14,185 nt of DNA from Candidatus Aenigmatarchaeota archaeon (GTDB lineage: Archaea > Aenigmatarchaeota > Aenigmatarchaeia > Aenigmatarchaeales > DAIDAN01), in assembly GCA_027310605.1 (NCBI GenBank), contig DAIDAN010000011.1, positions 1 to 14,185 on the forward strand, read 5' to 3'. The position numbers were made by a program, and so were the translations under genes. The number at the start of each line of letters is the position of its first letter. Position 1 is the stretch's first letter. Of the stretch, positions 1 to 6,341 are shown piece after piece. Below the pieces are notes generated by a model, which was given only the letters and a program-made list of their open reading frames with translations, searched no databases and had not been told where the DNA came from.

Positions 1-243
1 ATTCAGAAATCTGAAGATAAGTTTGCTGCATATGATAAAATATTAAGTGAGGCAAAAAAGAAAATCGGCGAAACGCGCTACATAAAAAGCGTATTCTATA
101 AGTTCGCTTCGGAGAAAACAAAAGCAGAGGTTAATGTTGATATGCTGTATCACCGAGTCGAACAGTTCAAAAATACGCTGAATATTATAAAGAGCGAACT
201 TTCGGAAAATAAGAGAAGAAAGTTTGTTGAGATGAATTATTAG
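1..243 (+). CDS. C-terminal part of an unknown protein (5' end outside window)
   Basis: An open frame enters from the left edge and runs 80 codons to a TAG at 241-243. No start codon choice is possible because the gene begins outside the window. The visible part is rich in Lys and Glu (for example SEAKKKIGE and IIKSELSENKRRKF), which suggests a charged, mostly helical, possibly coiled-coil tail. No family motif is recognised. It runs towards archaemetzincin, with only 6 bp between the two stop codons. The coding call rests on the uninterrupted frame and the compact spacing. Confidence 0.7.
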   Translation: MQKSEDKFAAYDKILSEAKKKIGETRYIKSVFYKFASEKTKAEVNVDMLYHRVEQFKNTLNIIKSELSENKRRKFVEMNY

Positions 244-249
244 AAAGTT

Positions 250-801
250 TCAGTCAATATTCACCCCCTTTATCGCCAGCTTTATCCTGCAGCCCTTGCA
301 GAAGTCCTTCTGTTTCGCGTCAACATCGCGCGCGCTTGGGGAAAAGCTCATCACGCAGAAAGTGTGGACGCAGTGGTCAAGCCCGATATGATGTCCGATT
401 TCGTGCATCACTTCCTTGACCGCCCGATCCTTGAGAACATACTCGTTGGGATGCTCCCTGTAGAACTCGGGCTTCAGCCTTGCTACAGAGACAAGAAGGC
501 AGCTCGCACCCGGGTCCTCTATCCCGAAAACGAAATTCAGTCCGTTGTAGTAGACATCCTCCTCCGTTATCCCGAGCGTGGGCATGTCCTTCTCTATGAA
601 GACGCCCTCGGAAGTCTTTGAAAGAGCGAGGATAATTCTCGCTGCGTCATACTGCCTTCTCATCTGGTTCCACGCGGCACGCGGGGTTTCAATGCCCGCA
701 AGAATCCTGAGCCTGACATTCATCAAACCTTCGATTTCGCCGCAAACTTCCGACACGAATTTTCCGCTTATCCTTCCTATTGGAACAACCCGGACGAACA
801 T
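250..801 (-). CDS. amzA: Archaemetzincin, zinc metalloprotease
   Basis: This 183-aa protein is a cytosolic metzincin-type zinc peptidase of the archaemetzincin family. The signature is complete: H133-E-x-x-H137-x-x-G140-x-x-H143 binds the catalytic zinc, with E134 as general base. The family-specific structural-zinc cysteines follow as C144, C149, C168 and C171, and M151 fits the Met-turn residue after C149. The spacing from M151 to C168 is one residue shorter than the usual consensus. Length is normal for archaeal members. The ATG at 801 is preceded on the minus strand by TTTTTAAC about 21 nt upstream, which fits a leaderless transcript. The physiological substrate of archaeal archaemetzincins is not established. 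Confidence 0.95.
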   Translation of the reverse strand: MFVRVVPIGRISGKFVSEVCGEIEGLMNVRLRILAGIETPRAAWNQMRRQYDAARIILALSKTSEGVFIEKDMPTLGITEEDVYYNGLNFVFGIEDPGASCLLVSVARLKPEFYREHPNEYVLKDRAVKEVMHEIGHHIGLDHCVHTFCVMSFSPSARDVDAKQKDFCKGCRIKLAIKGVNID

Positions 802-924
802 GATAATACTTGACAGCGCAAAGTTAAAAAGGCGCGATACGAATCGAATGCAGGAACACCGATAGTCGGGGATAAAACAGCTTAACAGCCGTTCCAGTTT
901 TTTGAATTCAAGTCATACCGTTTT
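802..924. other. Short intergenic region
   Basis: This stretch holds the probable amzA TATA element (TTTTTAAC on the minus strand, near 823-830). The rest lies downstream of the DUF357 gene. I see no RNA gene or small open frame in it. Confidence 0.5.
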
Positions 925-1173
925 TTATTTCTTCCCGAAAATCCCCATCTCGATGCAAACCTCGTAGATGCCCCAGGCCCAGACCGCGCACTCGAACGCG
1001 CGGATGAAATCCTTTTTTTTGAGAAAATGCTTGCAGTCGGAAATGTAGGCATTCATGTTGCTGAAATGTTTTTTCCCGGATTCGCCAAGAGGCTTAATTC
1101 CTTTTGCTTCGCTTTCCAGCCTGCCGAGCCATTTTTCTGTTTCCTTTTCCAGCTTTTCGTCCGTATCGTTCAT
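925..1173 (-). CDS. DUF357 family protein
   Basis: An 82-aa soluble, probably all-helical protein. The C-terminal half reads SDCKHFLKKKDFIRAF followed by ECAVWAWGIYEVCIEMG. This matches the pattern I know for the archaeal DUF357 family: a Y/F-x-x-DAKxFLEKGD-like helix, then a helix with AFE...VWAWA...E.G. The N-terminal third is highly charged. The function of the family is unknown. The start ATG at 1173 lies 36 bp from the divergent start at 1210. TATTAATA (1197-1204, read on the minus strand) is 23 nt upstream and is the likely promoter. Assigned by remembered family pattern, not by a search. Confidence 0.85.
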   Translation of the reverse strand: MNDTDEKLEKETEKWLGRLESEAKGIKPLGESGKKHFSNMNAYISDCKHFLKKKDFIRAFECAVWAWGIYEVCIEMGIFGKK

Positions 1174-1209
1174 AAAAACGATTTATATTCCGCGGCTATT
1201 AATATCCGT
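1174..1209. promoter_or_regulatory. Overlapping divergent promoters
   Basis: Only 36 bp separate the ATG codons at 1173 (minus) and 1210 (plus). TTTATAT at 1182-1188 lies 21 nt before the plus-strand ATG. TATTAATA, read on the minus strand, lies 23 nt before the minus-strand ATG. Both distances fit leaderless transcription, and the two TATA elements interleave, so the promoters may compete. Confidence 0.55.
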
Positions 1210-1569
1210 ATGCTTCTCTATGCGATGGCCGCGGTTATTGCTGCGCTTTGGTTTCTTGACACTTTTTTCACGGTGCAGGTGCTGCGAAAGAAGGGTGATA
1301 AGAAAGAGGCAAACGGCCTGATGCGGGGGCTTTACAGGCGCGGCATTCCCGCGTTTCTCGCGATAAAATTCGCAGGCTTGGCTTTCGTGATATCAGTCCT
1401 TTTCCTGCTTTCCATAAATTATCTCATAACCGCAGAATCCGTGATGTTCATTTTCATCTACATCTACGCGAAAGTGGACTGGCACAACTACAGGATTTGG
1501 AAGAACAGGAACAGCAAAACCGAAAGCAGGAAAAAAACTACAGCATCTCCAAAAACTCCTTCTCCATGA
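1210..1569 (+). CDS. Small membrane protein, DUF5658-like
   Basis: This 119-aa protein has three predicted membrane segments: residues ~4-20 (AMAAVIAALWFLDTFFTV), ~54-72 (FAGLAFVISVLFLLSI) and a shorter one at ~77-92. It ends in a Lys/Arg/Thr-rich tail. The pattern LDTFFTVQVLRKKG followed by KEANGLMRGL resembles the D..(T)..L..G..EANPLM motif of DUF5658-type membrane proteins, whose function is unknown. I chose ATG 1210 because a TATA element sits 21 nt upstream and the first membrane helix begins at once. The last 32 bp overlap the 3' end of convergent dph5. Confidence in coding is higher than in family. Confidence 0.75.
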   Translation: MLLYAMAAVIAALWFLDTFFTVQVLRKKGDKKEANGLMRGLYRRGIPAFLAIKFAGLAFVISVLFLLSINYLITAESVMFIFIYIYAKVDWHNYRIWKNRNSKTESRKKTTASPKTPSP

Positions 1570-2248
1570 AGTGCAGCTTTCCCGGAATAGCGAGGACGGA
1601 TGGAACATCGATTTTCTTTTTCGCAAGCTCTTCTGGAATATCATAAAATATTTGCGAAACATCTGAAATGTGCGCGGCTATCAGTTTCTCTTTTTCAGAA
1701 ATAATTCTCTTTTCAAGAAGCATTTCCAGAGCCTCCTTCACCGTCATATACCTTCCTGCTGGCGCATCCAAGTCAAGAAGAAGGAGCGTGTGCAATCCGA
1801 GCTTTTTGTTCCGAGAAACCGCGTCTTTCACTGATTCCGTCTGCCTTGTGAACGGTATCGTCGCTGTCCTGCCGAACTTGTAAAGCTGCAAGCCTGTTTC
1901 AGCGACAGCGGAAAATACGGAGGCGTTGTGGATTATCCTTACCGGGATTTTTTTCTTTTTCGCATCTATCGCAAGATAAATGTGCGTTGTCGCAGCCAGC
2001 GGGTCGCCTGCCACAAGGACTGCGATGTCATTTTTTTTCGCCGCATCCAGAATTTTCTGCGAGCCTTCCTCCACATCGCCGCGCTTCAGGATTGTTATTT
2101 TTTTCCCGATAAGTTTTTCAAGACCCGCGAACGATTCGCATTTCGAGGTGTAGGACTCGAGGAAGCATTCGCACTTTTTCGCTGCTTCAAGCCCTTCCAT
2201 GGTTATTGATTTCTCGCTTCCCAGCCCGAGCCCGACGAGATAGAGCAT
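1538..2248 (-). CDS. dph5: Diphthine synthase (SAM methyltransferase)
   Basis: A 236-aa class III (tetrapyrrole-methylase fold) methyltransferase. Dph5 methylates the aminocarboxypropyl-histidine intermediate on elongation factor 2, the second step of diphthamide synthesis. Visible signatures are the N-terminal MLYLVGLGLGSEKSIT, the LESYTS segment, GDPLAATTH, and HNASVFSAVAETGLQLYKFG. These together are characteristic of Dph5 rather than of porphyrin methylases. I place the start at ATG 2248, which begins MLYLVGLGL as in other Dph5 proteins. An in-frame ATG 12 codons upstream (2284) would add unrelated residues. A TTTAAAATA element lies between the two. No dph2 is in the window. Confidence 0.95.
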   Translation of the reverse strand: MLYLVGLGLGSEKSITMEGLEAAKKCECFLESYTSKCESFAGLEKLIGKKITILKRGDVEEGSQKILDAAKKNDIAVLVAGDPLAATTHIYLAIDAKKKKIPVRIIHNASVFSAVAETGLQLYKFGRTATIPFTRQTESVKDAVSRNKKLGLHTLLLLDLDAPAGRYMTVKEALEMLLEKRIISEKEKLIAAHISDVSQIFYDIPEELAKKKIDVPSVLAIPGKLHFMEKEFLEML

Positions 2249-2337
2249 ATGATCATCATATTTTAAACAATCTGAAAATCGCATCTGATTGTTTTTATTG
2301 CAAAAGCATTTTCTATTGCTCTTTCATTTGTTTCGCA

Positions 2338-2376
2338 ACCTTTAAATCATTCCATCATCCATCACAATCTTGAGGG
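2338..2376 (+). promoter_or_regulatory. TATA box and SD for the DedA gene
   Basis: CTTTAAATC at about 2340-2348 places transcription start near 2368. A GAGGG motif at 2372-2376 is 8 nt before ATG 2385. This supports the ATG over the in-frame TTG at 2370 and gives a short leader with a Shine-Dalgarno site. Confidence 0.5.
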
Positions 2377-2384
2377 CAGATTAT

Positions 2385-2984
2385 ATGATAGCCGAACTCT
2401 TGTCGGGATTCATAACGCAGTTCATCTCAGCGGCGGGGTATGCGGGGGTATTCATACTCATGTCAATGGAAAGCGCGGCGCTTCCAATCCCCTCGGAGGT
2501 TGTGATGCCTTTCGCCGGATATCTTGCATACAAGGGAGTCTTCAGCATTTTCTTGATAGGCGTTGTCGGCGCCGCGGGCAGCACCTTCGGCTCTATCATC
2601 TCGTATTTCATAGGCTTGAAAGGCGGAAGGCCGCTTCTCGAAAGGTACGGCAAATATTTCCTCATCAGGACGGACCATATTGACATTGCGGAAAACTGGT
2701 TTGGCAGGCACGGGGACAAGGCTGTCCTGTTTTCAAGGCTGCTCCCGGTTGTCCGCACCTTCATCTCGCTGCCCGCGGGCATCGGCAAATACGATTTCAA
2801 AAAACTTGTGGCATTCAGCTTCATCGGCTCCCTGCCCTGGACTTTTGCGCTCGCTTACGCCGGCTTCCTGCTCGGCCCTTACTGGGAAAGCATTATAAGC
2901 TTTTTCAACGGCTTGGATATTGCTGTTGTCGGAGCAATTGTTTTGCTTGTTTTGTATTTCTGGAAAACCAAAGGGAAGAAATAA
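2385..2984 (+). CDS. DedA-family (SNARE-associated/VTT) membrane protein
   Basis: A 199-aa polytopic membrane protein of the DedA superfamily. Diagnostic stretches are MESAALPIPSEVVMPFAGYL (residues ~28-47, the E...PIPSE motif of the first re-entrant region), GSTFGSIISYFIGLKGG, and FGRHGDKAVLFSRLLPVVRT followed by SLPAGIGKYDF (residues ~105-140, the F.r.G...v...R..P..R....PAG motif with its two key arginines). A membrane anchor and a basic KTKGKK tail close the protein. DedA proteins are implicated in lipid scrambling or flippase activity and proton-dependent membrane homeostasis; the substrate here is unknown. ATG 2385 is favoured by the SD motif. Divergent from dph5. Confidence 0.92.
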   Translation: MIAELLSGFITQFISAAGYAGVFILMSMESAALPIPSEVVMPFAGYLAYKGVFSIFLIGVVGAAGSTFGSIISYFIGLKGGRPLLERYGKYFLIRTDHIDIAENWFGRHGDKAVLFSRLLPVVRTFISLPAGIGKYDFKKLVAFSFIGSLPWTFALAYAGFLLGPYWESIISFFNGLDIAVVGAIVLLVLYFWKTKGKK

Positions 2985-3047
2985 AATACGCAAAGGCAAA
3001 ATCAGATACGCGGAAAATGCAGGATAATAATTAAAAGCGCGGTTCTT

Positions 3048-3800
3048 ATGCCTGATATAATCGGCTCGCGGGAAAAGGCGGTTGCGATAATCGAGAAGGG
3101 CGGGAAGAGGGAAGCGCTCGAATTGATGGAAATGTACCCGAATGTTAAAAGCGTGCTGAAAAAACAGGGCGGAAGGTCTGGCGTTTACAGGATTTACAAA
3201 ATGAAGCTTCTGTCGGGAGACAGGAACACCGAGGTCCTGCACAGGGAATACGGAATGCTTTTCAAGCTTGACCCGCGCTCGGTTTACTTCTCTCCGCGCG
3301 AGGCAGAGGAAAGACAGCGCATTGCGCAGCTTGCAAAAGAAGGGGAGCGGATTCTCGTAATGTTTTCAGGAATTGCGCCTTATGCGATTGCAATCGCAAG
3401 ACAAAAAAACTGCGAAATCGTCTGCGTTGAGATAAACAAGAAAGCCGCGGAATACGCGAATGAAAATATTGTCTTGAATTCGTTTGTCGGCAATATTGAA
3501 AACATCTGCGCAGACATAAAAAAAGTTTACGGGAAGCTCGGCAGGTTTGACAGGGTGTTGATGCCGCTGCCGGAAACCGCTTTCAAATTCCTGCCGCAGG
3601 CTTTTGCGGTTGCGAAAAAAGGCGCGATAATTCATCTGTACGGAATATCCAGCGAAGAAAAATTATTCAGCGACTTGGAAGGCAAGATAAAAAAAACTTC
3701 GGCAAGACATAAAATAAAATACAAGGTAATTCGCAGGCAGAAAGTCCTGCCGTTCGGGGTGAGGATGTGGAAAGTCAGGATTGACCTGGAGATTAAGTGA
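3048..3800 (+). CDS. Trm5-like tRNA (guanine-37) methyltransferase, short form
   Basis: A 250-aa class I SAM methyltransferase of the Trm5/Taw2 group, which normally makes m1G37 in tRNA. The D2 region is visible at residues ~1-75: MPDIIG, NVKSVLKK, and the conserved LSGDRNTEVLHREYGMLFKL. Next come DPRSVYFSPREAEERQRIA and the SAM motif I, ILVMFSGIAPYAIAIA (~102-117). VCVEINKKAAEYANENI is motif II. MPLPETAFKFL takes the place of the N-(L/P)-P-E catalytic loop. Typical archaeal Trm5 proteins are about 330 aa with an N-terminal D1 domain for the tRNA elbow; here the start falls where D2 begins, so D1 is missing. The stop overlaps the convergent 62-aa gene by 8 bp. Confidence 0.88.
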   Translation: MPDIIGSREKAVAIIEKGGKREALELMEMYPNVKSVLKKQGGRSGVYRIYKMKLLSGDRNTEVLHREYGMLFKLDPRSVYFSPREAEERQRIAQLAKEGERILVMFSGIAPYAIAIARQKNCEIVCVEINKKAAEYANENIVLNSFVGNIENICADIKKVYGKLGRFDRVLMPLPETAFKFLPQAFAVAKKGAIIHLYGISSEEKLFSDLEGKIKKTSARHKIKYKVIRRQKVLPFGVRMWKVRIDLEIK

Positions 3801-3981
3801 ATCTGCGTTCTTTTCTTTCCACTACATATATGTCTGAACCATTATGGAATTCTTCCAGTATCTCAGTACTGGCAAGTTCACGGGTGTTTTTATCAAAAGG
3901 TCCGCTCCAGCTTATCGGCTCGTCTCTTATTCCACGGGCACATTTGATGCGCTCATAAACCACTAATGTTTTTTCAGGCAT
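3793..3981 (-). CDS. Small hypothetical protein (62 aa)
   Basis: Unrecognised. It begins MPEKTLVVYERIKCARGIR and has no membrane segment or signal. The charged C-terminus is IYVVERKERRFT. Composition is mixed and soluble. Support for expression comes from the palindromic TATTTAAATA at 4012-4021, about 30 bp before ATG 3981, one of the best TATA boxes in the window. It overlaps the Trm5-like gene by 8 bp at the 3' ends and lies downstream of taw2 on the same strand. Confidence 0.6.
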   Translation of the reverse strand: MPEKTLVVYERIKCARGIRDEPISWSGPFDKNTRELASTEILEEFHNGSDIYVVERKERRFT

Positions 3982-4011
3982 ACATATTACCGAAATATAT
4001 ACTACCTTGAA

Positions 4012-4021
4012 GTATTTAAAT
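4012..4021 (-). promoter_or_regulatory. Consensus TATA box for the 62-aa gene
   Basis: TATTTAAATA lies just past the taw2 stop codon and points at the 3981 start. Transcription would begin near 3990, giving a leader under 10 nt. Confidence 0.5.
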
Positions 4022-4024
4022 ACC

Positions 4025-4870
4025 CTATACTGTTATTTTCCTGACCTTCAAGTCCATCACAACATGCCAGACTTTCGGCGCGTACGATTTTACCTTTACG
4101 GTATCAATGAATTTGATTTCACATTCGCATTTTTTCGCGATGCTTGCAACTGTTTCCTTTATCTCTTTCATCTTCTCCGCCTCGATATTCCTATGGAAAT
4201 GAATTATACAATTATCTTTTGCCATTTTCAGCGCGGTGGGAAGGAATTTCTCTGTTTTGAAAAGATAGCCCATTACTATTCTGTCTGCGGTATTTTCCAG
4301 AATTCCTGCAAAATCCCTGCAGTCGCCTTTCAGGATTTCCGCCCTTTCCGAGATATTGTTCAGTAAAATATTCTTTTCAAGAAATTTCACAGCTTCGGGA
4401 TTTACATCAATCGCAAAAACTTTTTTCGCTTTTGCCAATCTTGCCAAAGGAATCGTCCAGTATCCGATTCCCGCGAACATGTCTACTATCGTTTCATCCG
4501 GCTTTGCCGCGCGAATCAGCCGCATCTTTTCCTCCTTGTTCCCCTTTGAGAACATGAATTTTGAAACATCAATCTCGAACAGGCAGCCGTTTTCCTTGTG
4601 CAAAGTTCCGAATGATTTCTCTCCCGCGATAACCTCAATCTTCGGCTTCCTTTCCGCGTCAGTTATCGCGCGCTGCAGGCAGACCGTTTTCAAGTAAGGC
4701 AGAATCTCCAGGACCGCAGAACCTATCCTATTCCTATGCTTCAGCAATTCGGGCTTCAGCTTGAGCAGCAGAATCTTCCCGAGAATCTGGTAGCTGCGCG
4801 GCAGAAGTTCCAGATATTTTTCCGGCAACTTTCCTTCTAGCTTTTCTCGGAGTTTGATGTAGAAGCTCAT
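4025..4870 (-). CDS. taw2: tRNA-Phe 4-demethylwyosine aminocarboxypropyltransferase (Taw2/TYW2)
   Basis: A 281-aa SAM-dependent enzyme of the Trm5/TYW2 fold. Taw2 transfers the 3-amino-3-carboxypropyl group of SAM to 4-demethylwyosine at position 37 of tRNA-Phe. Evidence: GTLHKENGCLFEIDVSKFMF followed by SKGNKEEKMRLIRAA, where the FS.GN..EK.R signature separates TYW2 from Trm5. The SAM motif is VDMFAGIGYWTIPLA, then FAIDVNPEAVKFL. The sequence RIVMGYLFKTEKFLPTAL carries the MGYL motif in place of Trm5's N-P-P-E. The likely start is ATG 4870 (MSFYIKL); an in-frame TTG at 4888 adds six residues. A candidate TATA (TTTTTATCC) lies about 22 nt upstream and a better TATTTAAA about 51 nt upstream. 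Confidence 0.9.
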   Translation of the reverse strand: MSFYIKLREKLEGKLPEKYLELLPRSYQILGKILLLKLKPELLKHRNRIGSAVLEILPYLKTVCLQRAITDAERKPKIEVIAGEKSFGTLHKENGCLFEIDVSKFMFSKGNKEEKMRLIRAAKPDETIVDMFAGIGYWTIPLARLAKAKKVFAIDVNPEAVKFLEKNILLNNISERAEILKGDCRDFAGILENTADRIVMGYLFKTEKFLPTALKMAKDNCIIHFHRNIEAEKMKEIKETVASIAKKCECEIKFIDTVKVKSYAPKVWHVVMDLKVRKITV

Positions 4871-4921
4871 GCGATTATTTAAAATCAAAGGGATAAAAAC
4901 GCAGAAAAAATATTAGAACGA

Positions 4922-4953
4922 GTTTAAATAAAAAAATAAAAATAAAAAAAATC
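4922..4953 (-). terminator. Poly-T terminator tract
   Basis: Read on the minus strand, runs of 8, 5 and 7 T separated by single A follow directly after the TAG of the 4954-5232 gene. Such tracts end archaeal transcripts. The distal end merges with TATTTAAA, a possible taw2 promoter element. Confidence 0.6.
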
Positions 4954-5232
4954 CTACTCCTTGAGCAGGGCGACTGTTGCCATCAGGCTTCCGACCAGGA
5001 CCGCCACAAGTCCGATGATGCTGAAAAGCGATACCAGCGGAAGCGTCAATGTCGCGGCAATTCCCACGAGCGAGAGGTCCGTGAACGCGAACGCCGCGGA
5101 AAGCACGAACATCACTCCGCCGACCGCGACCCAGGTGAAAGCCTTGTCCGCCTTTGCCCTTATCTTTGCCATCTCCGCCAGAGCCGGCGCGAGGAGCGCT
5201 GCAATGGCGAGGTATATCAGTTCTACTGCCAT
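4954..5232 (-). CDS. Small three-helix membrane protein, unknown
   Basis: A 92-aa very hydrophobic, Ala/Leu/Val-rich protein. Predicted membrane segments are ~3-19 (VELIYLAIAALLAPALA), ~32-49 (FTWVAVGGVMFVLSAAFAF) and ~55-88, which may be one long or two short helices. A basic loop, KIRAKADK, separates the first two. No family recognised. The start ATG 5232 is preceded by GGTG 8 nt upstream, so this gene, unlike many neighbours, probably has a real leader. Codon use is GC-rich and regular. A hairpin in the probable leader and a terminator right after the stop suggest a single-gene transcript. Confidence 0.75.
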   Translation of the reverse strand: MAVELIYLAIAALLAPALAEMAKIRAKADKAFTWVAVGGVMFVLSAAFAFTDLSLVGIAATLTLPLVSLFSIIGLVAVLVGSLMATVALLKE

Positions 5233-5253
5233 ACTTTTTTCACCTTTTTAATA

Positions 5254-5285
5254 AGCGATTTCTTTCTGACATAATCCAAATCGCT
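5254..5285 (-). repeat. Perfect 8-bp inverted repeat in probable leader
   Basis: AGCGATTT (5254-5261) and AAATCGCT (5278-5285) are exact inverse complements with a 16-nt loop; a G-U pair can extend the stem to 9. With the TATA box at 5309-5319, transcription would start near 5290, so the hairpin would form the 5' end of the mRNA for the 5232 gene. It could equally be a protein-binding dyad. Confidence 0.55.
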
Positions 5286-5308
5286 CTTGCACAGAATTCG
5301 TAAAGGCG

Positions 5309-5319
5309 ATATATAAATG
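5309..5319 (-). promoter_or_regulatory. TATA box, gene starting at 5232
   Basis: ATTTATATAT on the minus strand. Its distance to ATG 5232 (about 80 nt) implies a leader of roughly 55-60 nt that contains the inverted repeat and a GGTG site. Confidence 0.5.
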
Positions 5320-5354
5320 TTATTCAGGGGACGGCGGCTGACGATTGGAATAAA

Positions 5355-5363
5355 CTTAAATAG
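5355..5363 (+). promoter_or_regulatory. TATA box for the gene at 5384
   Basis: CTTAAATAG ends 20 nt before ATG 5384, which fits leaderless transcription. Confidence 0.5.
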
Positions 5364-5383
5364 ATATGAAATAATTATTGTAT

Positions 5384-5617
5384 ATGGTTAACAAGGAATT
5401 GAAAGCATATCTTGTTGGCATGGCCGGACTTTTCGGCAGTATAGCCATACCTGCGGCTACAGCAGCTGTTGGATATTCTATAGACAGAATGCTGGGAGGC
5501 GACGGAGTGGTGGGCACTCTGATAGGCGGAACCAGTGGAATGTTGCCTTCTATCTTTTATTCTTGCAGTCTATATGATTTGGCTAACGATATTCAAGGCA
5601 TATGTCCTGAGTCTTAA
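5384..5617 (+). CDS. Small Gly-rich membrane protein, unknown
   Basis: A 77-aa protein beginning MVNKELKAYLVG. Two hydrophobic Gly/Ala-rich segments are seen at residues ~9-32 (YLVGMAGLFGSIAIPAATAAVG) and ~42-62 (VVGTLIGGTSGMLPSIFYSC), joined by DRMLGGDG, which could form a membrane hairpin. No family recognised. ATG 5384 is chosen because a TATA element sits 20 nt upstream; a TTG two codons earlier is also in frame. The 3' end overlaps convergent mobA by 35 bp. Confidence 0.65.
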   Translation: MVNKELKAYLVGMAGLFGSIAIPAATAAVGYSIDRMLGGDGVVGTLIGGTSGMLPSIFYSCSLYDLANDIQGICPES

Positions 5618-6191
5618 CGGCGATTTCTTCCGCCTCTTTCAACCCCTCCCTCGTGTTTATGTTGAAGAGCCAGAAATATTTTTCCTGCGGAATCTGCACT
5701 ACTTCATTTTTCAGCGAATCCGCAAATCTTGTAACGCTTCCCTCTTTGCGGGCGTTAGCGAGAGCGCTCCTCCGATAAAGCGCGCAAAGCGGCTGCAAGC
5801 GGTCAGTTTTCGGAATGACACAATCAATATTCTGATTTATTTTCGAGATAAGCAAATCAAACAGCTCGCGCGAAACAAAAGGCATGTCGCAGGCGAGTAA
5901 AAGAATCCAATCGGCTTTTGTATTCACGACGGTGGCCAGGATTCCATTCCAAGGCGAGAAGTCGGTTGAATTATCGCAGATTATTCTTGAATATTTGCTG
6001 ATTCGTATTGTGTTTTTCATCTTTTTTTCCTGTTCCTTTTTTGCAACAACAAGAACTTCGGAAAAATATTTTTCAGCGGCAACAATCGCATAATAAATCA
6101 ATGGTTTTCTATTCAGCGGCAGGAACGGCTTGTCAGGCAGCCTTTCCGCCTTCCCGCCCGAAAGAATTGCGCAGCAAATCTTTTCTTTCAT
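5583..6191 (-). CDS. mobA: MobA-like molybdenum cofactor guanylyltransferase
   Basis: A 202-aa nucleotidyltransferase of the MobA group, which attaches GMP from GTP to molybdopterin to form the guanine dinucleotide cofactor. Seen: CAILSGGKAERLPDKPFLPL (residues ~7-26, the GTP-binding L.GG....(D)K..L.L loop), WNGILATVV, WILLLACDMPF (CDMPF binds the metal-nucleotide), VIPKTDRLQPLCALY, and LFNINTREGLKEAE near the C-terminus (F.NINTPEDL in the family). The loop after GGK is slightly shortened. The start is ATG 6191, where homology begins; the open frame upstream to 6326 is unrelated. It is divergent from fdhA, whose cofactor it would complete. Confidence 0.88.
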   Translation of the reverse strand: MKEKICCAILSGGKAERLPDKPFLPLNRKPLIYYAIVAAEKYFSEVLVVAKKEQEKKMKNTIRISKYSRIICDNSTDFSPWNGILATVVNTKADWILLLACDMPFVSRELFDLLISKINQNIDCVIPKTDRLQPLCALYRRSALANARKEGSVTRFADSLKNEVVQIPQEKYFWLFNINTREGLKEAEEIAVKTQDICLEYR

Positions 6192-6196
6192 AAGCA

Positions 6197-6243
6197 AAAA
6201 CCGTAGTAACCGCAGTTGATAATACTTTTCAGAATACGGTTTT
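6197..6243 (-). repeat. Inverted-repeat element, copy A
   Basis: AAAACCGTA (6197-6205) and TACGGTTTT (6235-6243) are exact inverse complements with a 29-nt loop. Read on the minus strand, the loop contains TTATCAAC and resembles the loop of the element at 9981-10028. It ends 5 bp before the mobA start codon, so it may lie in the mobA promoter or leader. Confidence 0.6.
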
Positions 6244-6310
6244 CGCGACAAAGGATAAAAATAAAAGACATAACTAGCGAAAACGCATAATTGAAAAGCC
6301 GTTCCGCAAG

Positions 6311-6317
6311 TTTTATG
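6311..6317 (+). promoter_or_regulatory. TATA box for fdhA
   Basis: TTTTATG lies 24 nt before ATG 6342. It fits a leaderless fdhA transcript, though GGAG at 6320-6323 could act as a weak distant SD. Confidence 0.45.
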
Positions 6318-6341
6318 TAGGAGCAAAATAAATAAAACCTT

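Noticed and set aside
364..865. Two plus-strand open frames over 364-621 and 578-865
   Set aside because: They are antisense shadows of archaemetzincin.
2733..3242. 169-codon minus-strand open frame opposite the DedA and Trm5-like genes
   Set aside because: It is a shadow frame; both plus-strand genes carry clear family motifs.
6192..6326. 45-residue N-terminal extension of MobA
   Set aside because: MobA homology begins at MKEKICCAILSGG; the upstream frame covers the inverted repeat and promoter DNA.
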